Shown here piece by piece: positions 39,957 through 51,105 of a stretch of DNA of 64,000 nucleotides. The translations under genes and the position numbers were made by a program. The first letter of the stretch is position 1, and every line of letters begins with the position of its first letter. The stretch spans positions 5,670,083 to 5,734,082 of the forward strand of contig OZ026606.1 in the NCBI GenBank assembly GCA_964020085.1, written 5' to 3'. The notes under the pieces are model-generated. The model had not been told where the DNA came from, ran no database searches, and was given only the letters and a program-made list of their open reading frames with translations. Origin of the DNA: Micromussa lordhowensis. Taxonomy: Eukaryota; Cnidaria; Anthozoa; Scleractinia; Lobophylliidae.

Positions 39957-41873
39957 GTGGGTTCCTCAAAATGATACGGATCCAACCCATTATATTACAC
40001 GCTCATTTCAATCAAGTTTTATGTTTCGCGGTATTTGTACTCACGAGGTTCAAGATATCATTATGAATATTAATTTAAAAAAGTATACTATTGGTATTCC
40101 ACAGCTGTGTATCAAGCTTGCATGTAACTATATTTCTGAAGCATTAACTTTAATATTTAATGAATCTTTGTGTCAGGGCATTGTTCCTGATAGTTTAAAA
40201 GTGTCTAAGGTAACCCCTGTTGATAAAGGTGGTAGTCAAAGCGATCCATCCAATTTTCGCCCTATTTCTACCTTGTCTGCTTTGACGCAAGTTTTTGAAA
40301 AACTAGTATACAAGCAGTTCATAAATTATATTGAAAAGCATGATATCCTTTACCAGTTTTAATTTGGCTTCAGAAAAGGTCATTCAACAGCACAGGCTCT
40401 CAGTGAAATTGTGGACAGTCTAAGAAATGCAATTGACAGTAATCTATTTACCTGTGGGGTATTTATAGACTTCTCGAAGGCATTTGACACGGTTAATCAC
40501 CAAATATTGCTGTAGAAACTAGAATCATATGGAATTAGAGGAACTCCCTTAAAATGGTTTACGAGCTATCTTGAAAACAGGCAGCAATATGTAACAGTGG
40601 GTCAATTAGACTCACCAAGACAAGCGATGACTTGTGGAATTCCACAAGGTAGTACACTGGGACCTTTGCTTTTTCTACTTTATATAAATGATCTACCAAA
40701 TTGCTCAAAGAATTTAATTTTCAGGATATTTGCGGATGATACTAATCTCTTTGCTTCAGCCTGCGACTTGAAAGACCTTGAAATGCTAGTTAATTCTGAA
40801 TTGGAGAAAGTTAAGGAATGGTGCGATGTAAACAAACTGTCTATTAACTTTAGTAAAACTAATTATATGATAATTAAATCTTCTAGGAAAGTTTCTGGAA
40901 ATATGGAAGTAAAATTACATAGCATGGATGGATCGTGCCACATATTAAGAAAAAAAGATCACCAAAAATATCTAGGTGTTATGATAGATGAATCACTATC
41001 ATGGAAATATCATATCTCCTATATTTGTTCTCGTGTTTCACGTATTATAGGTATTATTTCAAAACTAAGGCACTATCTATCTATTCATCAATTGAAACAA
41101 ATTTATTATAACCTTATCTACCCTTATCTATCGTATGCCGTAATAGCTTGGGGAAGTGCTTATAAAACACATTTGCAAAAGTTGCAAACTAAACAGAATA
41201 CGGTTTTAAGATTAATGTTTTTTGCAACAACATTTGGGCCTTACACTGAAAGCGCTCTCCCTTTCTTAAACCTTCTAGACATTTTAACAGTAGATAATGT
41301 TTACCGCCTGCATGCTTTAAAATTTACGCATATGTGGCATAAAGGGTTCTTACCAAAGGTGTTTGATAACTTATTTCAATATGCCAAAAGCAGACACACA
41401 TACAACACAAGGTACGCATCAAATCAAAACTTTTGCAAACCATATATTCGAACCAACACTGGGAAACAAATGTTTTCCTATAAGGCGATTGACCTCTGGC
41501 ATGATATCCCTTCTTACTTGAAAGATCTCAGTACATATTCCTTTGCCAAAGAAGTAAAACAATATCTACTGTTTAAACAATGCTCATAGGAGTTGCGTAA
41601 AAGCATTTCAAATTAATAGTATCAAACGTATGCATTATTAACTGGGTCTAGTCTCTTTCTTCTTGTTGCTCCTAATCTTTTTTTATTAAAATTAACTGTA
41701 AATAGTTACTAGAGGTCAACTCCAAAACCTTACGGTTCCTTTGGCCTCTAGGCTCCAATTAATTAAAAAAATTTCCTAATTATTCTCCTTAAGTAACCTG
41801 TGATGTATATAACGATCCTCTGTAACTTGTCTTAAGTGTGAGTGAATAAATATTGTTGTTGTTGTTGTTGTCA
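39957..41873 (+). mobile_element. 5'-truncated L2/CR1-like LINE in the major capsid gene
   Basis: It contains an RT domain and ends in a (TTG)n tail at about 41853-41873 preceded by GAATAAATA, as in L2/CR1-clade LINEs. The 5' end is truncated upstream of RT. Bases 39955-39979 nearly duplicate 42205-42229 of the capsid gene, suggesting filler copied at the junction. No clear target duplication is visible. Confidence 0.82.
40000..41589 (+). pseudogene. L2/CR1-like LINE reverse transcriptase, with two stops
   Basis: RT motifs in order are DPSNFRPISTLSALTQVFEKL, FGFRKGHSTAQAL, GVFIDFSKAFDTVNH, GIPQGSTLGPLLFLLYINDL and the catalytic FADDTNLF. A TAA at 40360-40362 and a TAG at 40514-40516 break the frame. 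After RT comes the typical YLGVMIDESLSW and a C-terminal segment ending at 41589. Bases 41590-41850 are the 3' untranslated part. Confidence 0.85.
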
Positions 41874-42906
41874 TAAAGTCATCTTTGTCAAAAACCTCCT
41901 CCAATATAGTGATGATTTCAGTCGCTCAGTAGCCAAGAATGATTTGGTTGACTCTACTGTTATTGTTGACTCTACTGTTATTGTTGATGATGATGGTGAT
42001 GAACTAGGGTATAAGACAAGACGAAGATTGACAGCAGCAGACAGTGATGTTAATGTAATCATACCGTTATGGTTTCTTTGAAGTACTGGAGGATAAATTG
42101 TTAGTACCAATGCAACTACAGTTTGAAATAAATTTACAAAATGACAGAGAATTAATACACAAGTTAGCTGCGGTGGTAGATGGTAGAGTGGTAATTAACA
42201 GATTCTATTTGTGGGTTCCCAAAATGATACCAACAGACAGTTTGTCTGGAGAGTTTACCAAATCCTTTTTAACCGAAAAATATTGGACGTATAAAAGAGA
42301 ATTGTATCAGGTTTCTGGAGAAAGACAAAGCAGTGGCTACTTTCAGATCTCGTCCAGTATTGATAATGTAGAATCGGTATTTGTATACCTACAACGATCC
42401 AAAACGGATAATCCAAATTAGAATCCATTCATATTCGACACTTTCAAACTTAAAGTGGCTGATAATGCTAGCCATCTCACAACATGTAGATTGGAATATG
42501 GTAATGAGTATTTTACCCAGAAACTGAATACGATACAGAATCAAAAGTTAGGATCTTCAATGATTTGATGAAATTTGAAATGAAAAAGAATGATTTCAAC
42601 ACTGGAACACAGCTCAACCTGTCAAATTACAACTCCATTTATTCTGTCTTATATTTTGATTTGTCATACCAAGCAGAGAAAATCACAAGAGATCCAAAAC
42701 AGTTGATCTTCAGGTACAAGATAAGTGCGAATAGTACAGCCGCTTTTCAGGTACATGCTATCGTCTTGTATAAAGAGGAAGTCGTCATCAAACCGATTGG
42801 AAATGAATTGGTCATAGTGTAAAAAGTATTAACAGTAATAAGATATTCATTATTTTGTATATGTTTTGTAATTGAAAAATTATGTAACATATAATATATA
42901 CGAGAA

Positions 42907-43698
42907 ATGACTCAACTTTTTGAAATAAATGTAAAACTGTCAAAAAATCAGAAGAAGAAGTGCTGCTTACCATAAAAGAGAAACCATTGTCATAAGGCTC
43001 AAGAATGACTCTCTTCGTGGGAATGACACTCTTCTTGTCTCAGCGATGACGAAGAAGAAATTGGAGAAGAATCGGAAATTGAATAAAGGTATGAATAGTA
43101 AGCTAGCTAAGACCAATATCAGAAAACAAGTCGGTGGTAATTTATTGACTTCTATTCTAGCCCTCGGACGTACATTCGGACCAACCATTGCAAAAACCTT
43201 GGGATTATCAGCTTTGGGAGGGTTGGCTAGTGAAGGCGCAAGCCAAATTGTCAAGAAAATATCTGGAAAAGGGGTACAGAGAGGAGGCTTCCTAATTCCA
43301 CAAAACAAAATTGACAAACTAATCGCAAACAAGCATCTTCTATCCACAAAACAAAAGAAAGATATATTGGAAGCTCTTCAATCAGGTTCAGAACAACAAA
43401 AACACAATCGGGTGGTTTTTTAGGTACTTTACTCGCCAGTATTGGGATTCCTATGATATTGAACGCTTTGACTGGAAAGGGCGCTCCCAAGATTGGACTT
43501 CCCATCCCTCCTCCACAAGGGGGAAGAGGAGCTCCGAGAATGGGTTTATATAGGCCACCACCTTTTATAGGATCATGGAGCAAACAAGCTGGTATGGGAA
43601 TAAAACAAAAGCCCACCAAAAAAAAGAAGGGGAAAGGTCTGTTGTTAGGGCCAAACAGTCCATTCAATTCAATCCCACTCATAGGGGCAATACTGTAA
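42907..43698 (+). pseudogene. Polinton pVI-like minor virion protein, frameshifted
   Basis: The gene seems to begin at the ATG at 42907, after the leader TAACATATAATATATA. It shifts frame near 42960 (next frame from 43046) and again near 43415 (frame to 43698). The N-terminus resembles the VKLSKNQ start seen in Polinton virion proteins. The middle has a Gly/Ala hydrophobic stretch (GLSALGGLASEGASQI) and the end is Pro/Gly-rich and basic. An adenovirus pVI-like membrane-active or cementing role is inferred from composition and position before the protease. Confidence 0.5.
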
Positions 43699-43724
43699 AA
43701 CCGAAATTCTATGAAGACATCCCA

Positions 43725-44156
43725 ATGAGCAATCATGATCTAATAAAATGGTGTAGATATCTAAATATCCCAATCAATGATGTTTTGTCAAGAGATCAAA
43801 AAGTTCCACACAACCACAAACAGGCATTATTCATTTACAATCTTGAACCATCATACATGAGCGGAAGTCATTGGGTAACAACTTATGTGAAAGATAATGT
43901 CATCAATTATTTTGACAGCTTTGGCATGCCTCCATTTCAAGAATTGGTAAATCATGCGAAAAGAAAGAATTTGACTCTTCTTCACCAAAACAATCAGATT
44001 CAGAATATAAAAACAACCACATGCGGCTACTTCTGTTTATACTTTTTAAATGAAATGAATAAGGGAAATTCATATTTTGATTTATTAAAAGTATTCAACA
44101 TACATGATACAATGAAAAATGAGAGATTTATTAAACATTATTTCAAAAATATCTAA
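43725..44156 (+). CDS. Polinton adenovirus-type cysteine protease (Ulp1-like)
   Basis: Open for 143 residues from the ATG at 43725; the frame is open further upstream, but that stretch overlaps the previous gene. The catalytic His is in SGSHWVTTY, the Asp in YFDSFG, and the Cys in TTCGYFCLYFL, in the order H-D-C typical of adenain/Ulp1-like proteases. Length fits the family. It matures capsid proteins, often at Gly-x-Gly sites. It is the best-preserved virion-related enzyme here. Confidence 0.85.
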   Translation: MSNHDLIKWCRYLNIPINDVLSRDQKVPHNHKQALFIYNLEPSYMSGSHWVTTYVKDNVINYFDSFGMPPFQELVNHAKRKNLTLLHQNNQIQNIKTTTCGYFCLYFLNEMNKGNSYFDLLKVFNIHDTMKNERFIKHYFKNI

Positions 44157-44168
44157 CATATAAATATA

Positions 44169-44327
44169 ATGGTAAAATCATATTGCGTAAAACAGAAGAA
44201 ACAAACTGAATGTGTTCCAGGCAGTGAAAGATGTGTCAAAGCCAAAAATGGTCGAACCATGATGAAATGCACTTGTGCTGAATGTGGGATAACAAAGACC
44301 AAATTCATCAAGAATAAGGGAAACTGA
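44169..44327 (+). CDS. Polinton small zinc-ribbon protein (52 aa)
   Basis: This intact short gene has four Cys in two pairs: SYCVKQKKQTEC and, near the end, MKCTCAECG, with basic residues between. The arrangement CVK...K(N)GR...CTCAECG resembles the DUF5679-type proteins of large DNA viruses. It starts 12 bases after the protease stop with the leader TAACATATAAATATA. A nucleic-acid-binding or virion role is possible. Confidence 0.65.
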   Translation: MVKSYCVKQKKQTECVPGSERCVKAKNGRTMMKCTCAECGITKTKFIKNKGN

Positions 44328-44353
44328 TTAAGCCCTCACTAGCTGGGGGCAGT

Positions 44354-44976
44354 TTGTTTGATATTCATGATAGTCATTCTCTTAGTGAGATTGCTTTGAA
44401 AGGTTTGGCCAGTTCTGGGGCTTACCTTGCTCGAAAGGGTGTTGCAAAAGCTATCAAATCAGATCATGCAAAGAAGAAGATAAAAAATGTTGCAAATAAG
44501 TATCTTGATCAAGTCCTTGACAGTTTCGCATCAAATATATCACCAACTGGTGGTGCAATAGATATATACATAAGGCTATATTAAAAGTTGCGCCAAAGAA
44601 AGGTTTTGTGATGCCTGGGCATAAATACACAGGCCCTGGAAACCCTCTTGATCAGCAGTTAAGGTATGATCCCAACACTGGTCAGATACTTGAGATATAT
44701 CAACAACCAACTGGTAGAACAGATGCTGTAAGCATGCAACATGATGTTGATTACTCAGTTTGTGGAAACAAACCAAAAAGTAACCAAGTAAAATGTAAGA
44801 ATGATGCAGATCATAAAATGGTTAAGGCTCTTGATGCTATTCCTTGGAAAGAAAGACAATGGGGACATACAATAGCTCGCAATGCTATAGCAGCTAAGTC
44901 AAAATTGGGAATGGGCGTCAAAAAGCAAAAAAACGGAAAAAGCCGTCGAGTGAAGAAAACTGGCAAGAAAAATTAG
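44354..44976 (+). pseudogene. Polinton protein with parvovirus-type phospholipase A2 domain, frameshifted
   Basis: An N-terminal helical part (44354-44584) and a C-terminal part (44585-44976) lie in different frames, broken near 44575. The C-terminal part has the calcium-loop pattern YTGPGNPLD and the catalytic pair in DAVSMQHDVDY, as in parvovirus VP1 unique-region PLA2. It ends in a basic tail. In parvoviruses this activity helps endosomal escape; the same role in a Polinton virion is inference. The integrase frame begins at its very end in another phase. Confidence 0.72.
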
Positions 44977-45879
44977 CTGATGAATTACATACACCCATAA
45001 AGCGTAACTTCACTCGGCGGCGTGTAATCACAAATCATATTGATGAAATATGGGCAAGTGATCTAGTTGAAATGCAACAGTTCAGTAAATGGAATAAAGG
45101 TTACGATTATTGATGTTTTCAGTAAATACGGTTGGATTGTACCATTGAAGGATAAGAAAGGTGAATCTGTTGCTGAAGCATTTAAAACAATATTCAAGGA
45201 AGGTAGAAAACCACAGTATTTATGGGTTGATAAAGGTAAAGAATATTACAACAAACATGTGAAAGACCTATTAGAGAAAAATGGGATACATATGTACTCA
45301 ACTGAAAATGAAGAGAAGTCATCAGTGGTTGAAAGATGGAATAGAACGATTAAATCCAAACTGTGGAAACAGTTCACAGTTCAAGGTAATACAATGTATC
45401 TCGATATGTTACCTAAAATATTGAAACAGTATAATAATACCAAACATTCAAGCATCAAAATGACACCCACAGAAGCATCCAATAAGAAGAATGAAGGAAC
45501 TGTTTACTTTAATCTATATGGTGATATGGAAACATCAAAGCAGAAGCCAAAATTTAAAATAGGTGATAAGGTCCGAATATCTAAGTATAAACGGAATGTT
45601 TTTGATAAGGGTTATACACCAAATTGGACAGAAGAAGTATTCACAGTTGATAAGATTTAATACACTAATCCAATAACATACAAAATAAAGGATCTAAATG
45701 ATGAGACTGTAGAAGGGAGTTTCTATGAACCTGAATTATTAAAAGCCAAACAGGACGTATTCCGCATTGATAAGGTCATTCGTAGGGATCATAAGAAGAA
45801 ACAAGCTTTAATAAAGTGGAAGGGATATAGTGATGAATTTAATAGCTGGATTCCAATGAAGGATTTAATAAAAATATGA
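44960..45879 (+). pseudogene. Polinton retrovirus-like integrase with chromodomain, broken
   Basis: The frame begins about 44978 (KLADELHTPIKRNF), shifts near 45085, runs to a TAA at 45658-45660 and continues in frame to 45879. Catalytic acids are Asp in WASDLVEM, Asp in LWVDKGKEYY and Glu in STENEEKSSVVERW. The C-terminal chromodomain is FRIDKVIRRDHKKKQALIKW with WKGYSDEFNSWIP. It would insert the Polinton DNA with a 6-bp target duplication, matching what is seen. At least one indel and one stop inactivate it. Confidence 0.85.
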
Positions 45880-46379
45880 TATAAAGTGATATTTATATAA
45901 CATATATTGTAGGTAATACAGAAATAATCTGGTTTATTGCTATCTATTGGTGGCCAAGAACATTATTGTTTTTGGCTACCAGCATTTGGGGTTTGGTGTT
46001 GGTAGCATTGGTTGAGATTTTGATCATTTCTGATAAATTATTCATAATTCAGTATGAATAGCCAAAAATAGTATTATTTCTGACTATTTTTACAATATTT
46101 TATAAAAAACTTTTATTGAAATATCATAAGCTAGATTGTGATGATGATGGTGTTTTACAGCTGTAGGATGATGATAATAAAGTAAATTACAGTATATTTT
46201 CATGTAAAAAAGTTTGTTGATATAACACTGTAACATATTTTTATCATAATATCCACAAGCAAGATGACAATAATAAACGCACTTTTCAATCATAATTTTC
46301 ATAAAAATACTATAAATCACATAGCATATTTTGTCCTAAAAAGGACTTAAACGTTTGGCACGTCTCCAGTAATATCAGA
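45880..46379. other. AT-rich intergenic region between integrase and PolB
   Basis: No gene is supported here. The leader-like motif ATAACATATATTG lies at about 45896. The strand asymmetry and AT content are similar to other Polinton spacers. Confidence 0.5.
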
Positions 46380-48109
46380 AATGATCGCAAATACGACTAA
46401 ACTCTGCGGCTTTCGAGCTACCCCCAAAACCTGTGACCAACCGGTTAATAAACAAAAAATATTATCTAATACAAATATAATGAAAGAAATGAAAAAAGAT
46501 GATTTATCAAAATTATCAAAATCTCAATTAATTAAATTATTGTTGAAGCAAAATTTGGAAATGAAAAAGCTATCAACAAAACGTAATATTATACAACCAA
46601 CATTAGCATTTAGGGATAAGCCAGTTCCAGCTCATCGGAAAAGTGTGAGGCAGATGGTACAGGAGTATGAAGACGATATAATTCTTCCACCTTTGGAATT
46701 TAGGGATACGCCAGTTCCAGCTCCTTGCAAAAGTGTGAAGCAGATGGTACAGGATTATGAAGACAACATAATTCAACCACCAACAGAATTCAGGGATGAT
46801 TACAAACCTATCCCATTGCCTAGAACTGAAAAACCAGTACCTTTACCTAGAACTGAGATAAAGCAAGTTCAAAAAGCTTTGAAAGGCTACACAAAGTCTT
46901 TTGAAATTAGCATAAAACATAAAAAAGATCCATTATCACAACTACAAAACACTAGAAAAGCTATTGAGCATCATATCGAGAATATACTTTCAGAATTGAA
47001 AGGTCTTAAATTTGTTGAAACTCTTGAAGTAACATTTACAAAAATGACAATGACGTAATTCATAAAACTGCATACTTCTATAGTAAACCTCACATTATCA
47101 TCAATAATGTGATTATTCCTGAATCGTTACAATTATCAAAAGAACAAATATTAAACATTATAGCTCAATGGATATCAGAAGGTTCTGGTTGGACCATTGA
47201 ATCTGTTAATAGTCACTATCTCAATATTGTTACATATGAGCCAATGAAAGGCTCTTCATATATCAAACTCCCAACAGAACTTAGAAGTAACATGAAGGGA
47301 TTAATTAATATAAAAAATGAAGATAATCAATGTTTCAGATGGTGTCATATAAGACATTTGAATCCACAGGATGTGCATTCAGAACGAATTAAAAAATCAG
47401 ACAAAGAATATATTGAAGAATTAAATTACGATGGGATTGAATTTCCAGTTACAACCAAACAGTATAATAAAATTGAGAAGCAAAATGAAATCAATATCAA
47501 TGTATTCGGATATGAAAATAAAAAACCATATCCCATTTATACATCAAAAGAAAAATTTGAAGATCATATGGAATTGTTATTGATAACTGAAAATGAAAAT
47601 AAACATTATGTTTTGATGAAAGATTTCAACCGTTTTATGTTTCCTCAAACAAAACATAAGAATAAAAAACACTTCTGCATGCATTGTCTTCAATGTTTTA
47701 GTTCCAAAAAAGTCTTGAACAATCACAAATACAATTGTATTGAAATAAATGGAACACAAGCAGTAAAAATGCCAGATAAGGGTAAAAATATATTACAATT
47801 CTATAACTTCCATAAACAACAACAAGTACCATTTGTTATCTATGCTGCTTTTGAAGCTATAACAGAAAAGATCTCCAATTGTCAACCAGATGATAATCAA
47901 TCATATACAAATGCTTATCAGAAGCATATAGATTGTTGATATGGTTATAAGGTTGTTTGTTGTTATGATGATAAATACAGCAAACCATTACGGTAATAAT
48001 CTATAGAGGTGAAAAAGCGGTTTATGGATTCTTGGAAGATATGTGACCTTCCATAGGAAAACACGTCTTATCGAACAGTTCAATTTGGGACAAACGGCGT
48101 TTCAAATGC

Positions 48110-48420
48110 CCTGAAACGGCGTTTGCAAGGCGTTTGCAAAGGGTTTGCAAAGCGTTTGCAAAGGGTTTGGAAAAAGTTTGAAACGCTTTTAAAAGGGGTT
48201 TGCAAAGCGTTTGAAAGGGTTTGGAAGGAGTTTGTAAAACGTTTGAAAGTGTTTTAAAGGAGTTTCTAAAGCGTTTGAAAGGAGTTTGTAAACCTTCCGA
48301 AAAGAGTTTGTAAAGCATTTGAAAAGAGTTTGCAAAGGGTTTGCAGAGCGTTTGCATGGGGTTTGCGAAGGGTTTGCAGATAGTTTGAAATCGTTTGCCT
48401 AATAAGGGTTTGTATGCTAA
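48110..48420 (+). repeat. 11-bp-phased subterminal array, left
   Basis: GTTTG starts at 48121, 48132, 48143, 48154, 48165 and 48176 and then near-regularly to ~48405. Alternate units read GCGTTTGCAAA and GGGTTTGCAAA. There are about 25 units. The 11-bp period is close to one DNA turn. Long minus-strand open frames here are repeat artefacts. Confidence 0.88.
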
Positions 48421-48479
48421 TAAAAGTCATCTTAGTTATAATTTTCGTAAAAACTCAGTATGTTAGGCCCAGTGCTTCT

Positions 48480-48860
48480 GCCGTGCCGAACTAAACTCAG
48501 GAATTAAGTTCGGCAAAAGCACGGCAGAAGCACGGCGTCTGAATCAAACTTTTGAATTAAGTTCGGCAAGCAATTAAGTTCGATAAGCTCTGCCGTGCTA
48601 CACGACTCTGGCAGGACAGCGATTCAAACGTCGTGCTCCTGTCGCGCGAAACTAAATTCATAAATTATGTTTAATATGTTTTGGCGAGATTGCGTTCCCT
48701 CGAGGAGTTAGGAGGAGTGTTAGTTAGATTTGTTGCGAGGCTTCAGTAAACCCTAAATTTGATTCGACTCTGGCACGACGTCTGAATCAGAGAAAATTTC
48801 CTGCCGTACTACAGTCGTGCTAAATTGCAATTTAGTTCGGCACGGTAGAAGCACGACGTC
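48480..48860. repeat. GTTCGGCA-rich motif cluster
   Basis: Repeated short words AATTAAGTTCGGCA, GCACGGCAGAAGCACG and GACGTCTGAATC occur in both orientations. The same words occur in the CCCGTTCC element (1-210 and 4880-5003), so this may be a relic of a related element. Confidence 0.55.
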
Positions 48861-49135
48861 TGAACTGGGCTTTAAACTCTTCGGAGCGTTTTTATTCGGC
48901 TTCGGTGGTTTTGACAATCGATCGTTTGCTTCTAATAGTGATCCCGTACGAAAATTCTGAGTGTGACACGGGCGAGATTCTCGTCCTTAAAACTGTCTCG
49001 GTAATGAAGCGAGACAGAACGTGACGGTAATCAGGAAGACAGGAGCGACAAAAATTGAACGATAGAGTCATTTTATATACATACAACAATCGAACGACTT
49101 GCGTTTAATACCGTTTGTGACATAAACTCATCCGG

Positions 49136-49225
49136 AGTCACGCTGTTGCTCCACGCTGATTGGATGATGCTAAACACTGCATCCAATCAGTGTGGAGCAA
49201 ACAGCGTGGAGCAAACAGCGTGACT
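49136..49225. repeat. Palindromic repeat (AGTCACGCTGTT...) copy 2
   Basis: This is the second copy of the fold-back repeat at 5626-5701, with a partial duplication of GTGGAGCAAACAGC in the right arm. Sequences just outside (ACTCATCCG and CACACGAAAG) are also similar, so the repeat is longer than the hairpin. Confidence 0.75.
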
Positions 49226-50145
49226 GTTGCTCCTTGGCACACGAAAGAAAAATTGGTCGCTTCGAAAGAAAAATCATTTAGCGGTTAGCGCTTGGATTTT
49301 AAATGAATCTTCGATTAAATACCACGAGAAGAAGCATCAACCTTTACGTTTGGAAGCCGGGCGATTCAATTTTCTGGGTGAAAATCAGCTTGGAGCGGTC
49401 GAAAATGCGCTTCCCATCCTTGACTCTTTCTTATAACGTGTAGTAATTAACAGCGAAACCCACCAAATCGCTCAAATTTGCCAATTTGAGCCGCAAAAGT
49501 TTTGTAACAAGCAAACAGTTTAAGTGGAATGGATTATTTCAAATTCTTCGGAAAGCTTGAAAATTAGTTTAGACAAAACGTTCGGTTGTCGGATGCCCCT
49601 GAATAAATTTGGGAGAAGTTTCACATGTCATATATCTTTTGATCTTTCCACAAAACCTCATTCGGCTATAAAGCGACAATTACATGCTAAATTAAAAAAA
49701 GTCAATGCGTGACTAAACGCTCAAAGGTTGTTCGATGTGTTATAAGGCAAACCGCGCGTTACGGTACAAAAAAAACACTTACAGGCGCGACATGAAAATG
49801 CCACTAAAAGCGCCTTTTGTTTTCTTTCACAAAAACATAAATGCTTATAAGGCAACACACGCGGCTCATGAAACCAGTTTGACTTCTGTTGCCGACTTTC
49901 CTTTTTCCTTTTTCCTTTAAAAAAAAGAAGAAAGCATGCGCGCGCGACTTGAACACAATACAAAGTGGAAAGATTACTACATTTATGTCTTGTGTTTGCA
50001 AGTTGAATGACTCCCGCCTTGTTTACTTTCACACATTCTGAGTGATTTATGTTTTACTTGTCAACATAATAACACTCAAATTGTCCGATCAGCAAATCTT
50101 CCTGAGCGCGCGAAATCAGCAGTCGTACGCGCTCAAGAAGAACAT

Positions 50146-51105
50146 TTGTTTAGGTCAAGTAGTGAGCGAAGCTTCTACAGATCTACTGTAAAAGCCGTAG
50201 AGCCTACAGCACACCTGGTTCTGACTGCAAACAAAGGGATCGTTCCAAAGAACAACCCTCCTTGTTCTTTGACGGGCAAGATGCATTATTCGTACGATTA
50301 TGCACAACAAGTCCACTATCCAAGTAATCCCTTGCAGCCGGGACCCATTTATTTCAAAACACCACGGAAATGTGCTATTTTTGGTGTCTGCTGCGAAGCG
50401 ATTCCTCGTCAAGTAAATTTCTTAGTTGACGAGTCAGTTCTCACAGGTAAGGGAGCCAACAGTACTATCAGCTTGGTTCATCACTATTTTGGGAAATTTG
50501 GGCTTGGCGAAACAGATGCCTACATTCACGCGGACAACTGTTCTGGTCAAAATAAAAACAATTATTTTCTTTGGTACTATGCCTGGAGAATAATTGTTGG
50601 TTTGCACTGGAACATTCAGTATTCATTTCTGGTTGCTGGCCACACTAAGTTCTCTCCAGACTGGTGTTTTGGCTTGGCTAAGCAGGCGGTCCGAAAAACT
50701 TTTATTTCGGACCTATTCGAGTTAGCCCGTACAATAGACAACTCGACTGTCACAGGCGTGAATGTCACACAACTCTGTGGACTTCATGATGGTTCAGTTA
50801 TAGTTCCTACTTATGACTGGGCAAGTTTTCTTGATCCCTTCTTCAAGAAATTGCCAGGAGTAAAGGGCTATCATCATTTTCGCTTTAGTAAAGACGCGCC
50901 AGGGCGGGTTTATTGTAAGCGTTATGCTGACTCTGAAGAAGTAGAGTTTGACTTACTTAAAGATCAAACAAAACTTCCACCTTATACACTTCCTCCTGTC
51001 ATAAAACCATTAGGCCTGGATTTAGAAAGGAAGAATTATCTGTATAAGGAAATTAGACAATTTTGTAAACCGGATTCTGCGAATCTAGTCGCACCAAAAC
51101 CTTGA
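50146..51105 (+). CDS. DUF7869-like protein, candidate transposase (C-terminal part)
   Basis: The frame is open from about 50010 to 51105 with no ATG near its start, so upstream exons may exist. It encodes at least 319 residues. Conserved-looking blocks are YAQQVHYPSNPLQPGPIYF, IFGVCCEAIPRQVNF, DESVLTGKGANSTISLVHHY, YIHADNCSGQNKNN and VAGHTKFSPDWCFG. The HADNCSGQNKNN block with an upstream DE and downstream acids suggests an RNase H-like fold. I associate this with uncharacterised animal proteins labelled DUF7869, from memory. As the only long gene between the inverted ends, it is the best transposase candidate. Confidence 0.55.
   Translation: MFRSSSERSFYRSTVKAVEPTAHLVLTANKGIVPKNNPPCSLTGKMHYSYDYAQQVHYPSNPLQPGPIYFKTPRKCAIFGVCCEAIPRQVNFLVDESVLTGKGANSTISLVHHYFGKFGLGETDAYIHADNCSGQNKNNYFLWYYAWRIIVGLHWNIQYSFLVAGHTKFSPDWCFGLAKQAVRKTFISDLFELARTIDNSTVTGVNVTQLCGLHDGSVIVPTYDWASFLDPFFKKLPGVKGYHHFRFSKDAPGRVYCKRYADSEEVEFDLLKDQTKLPPYTLPPVIKPLGLDLERKNYLYKEIRQFCKPDSANLVAPKP

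Larger units (their letters stand above)
39635..42822 (+). pseudogene. Polinton major capsid protein (double jelly-roll), split by a LINE and frameshifts
   Basis: The N-terminal part is 39635-39956. The rest follows the LINE at 41874-42081, 42098-42421 and ~42423-42822, with at least two more frame breaks. Recognisable features are RYEFVRFQLDNV and WYNAYFEVQF near the N-terminus, FYLWVPKMIPTDS in the middle, and a beta-rich C-terminus (FQVHAIVLYKEEV). Its position after the minor capsid and core genes agrees with Polinton order. The protein builds the capsid facets; this copy cannot. Confidence 0.75.

Noticed and set aside
48022..48357. Open frames with repeated TLCKPFAN, here and at 52230-52661
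   Set aside because: They come from the 11-bp arrays and have no independent gene features.
48110..48420. CRISPR-like array
   Set aside because: The units are contiguous 11-bp repeats without spacers, at a transposon end in a eukaryotic genome.
49227..49436. 69-residue plus-strand open frame after the fold-back repeat
   Set aside because: No recognisable features, and its start lies in sequence shared with the repeat family.
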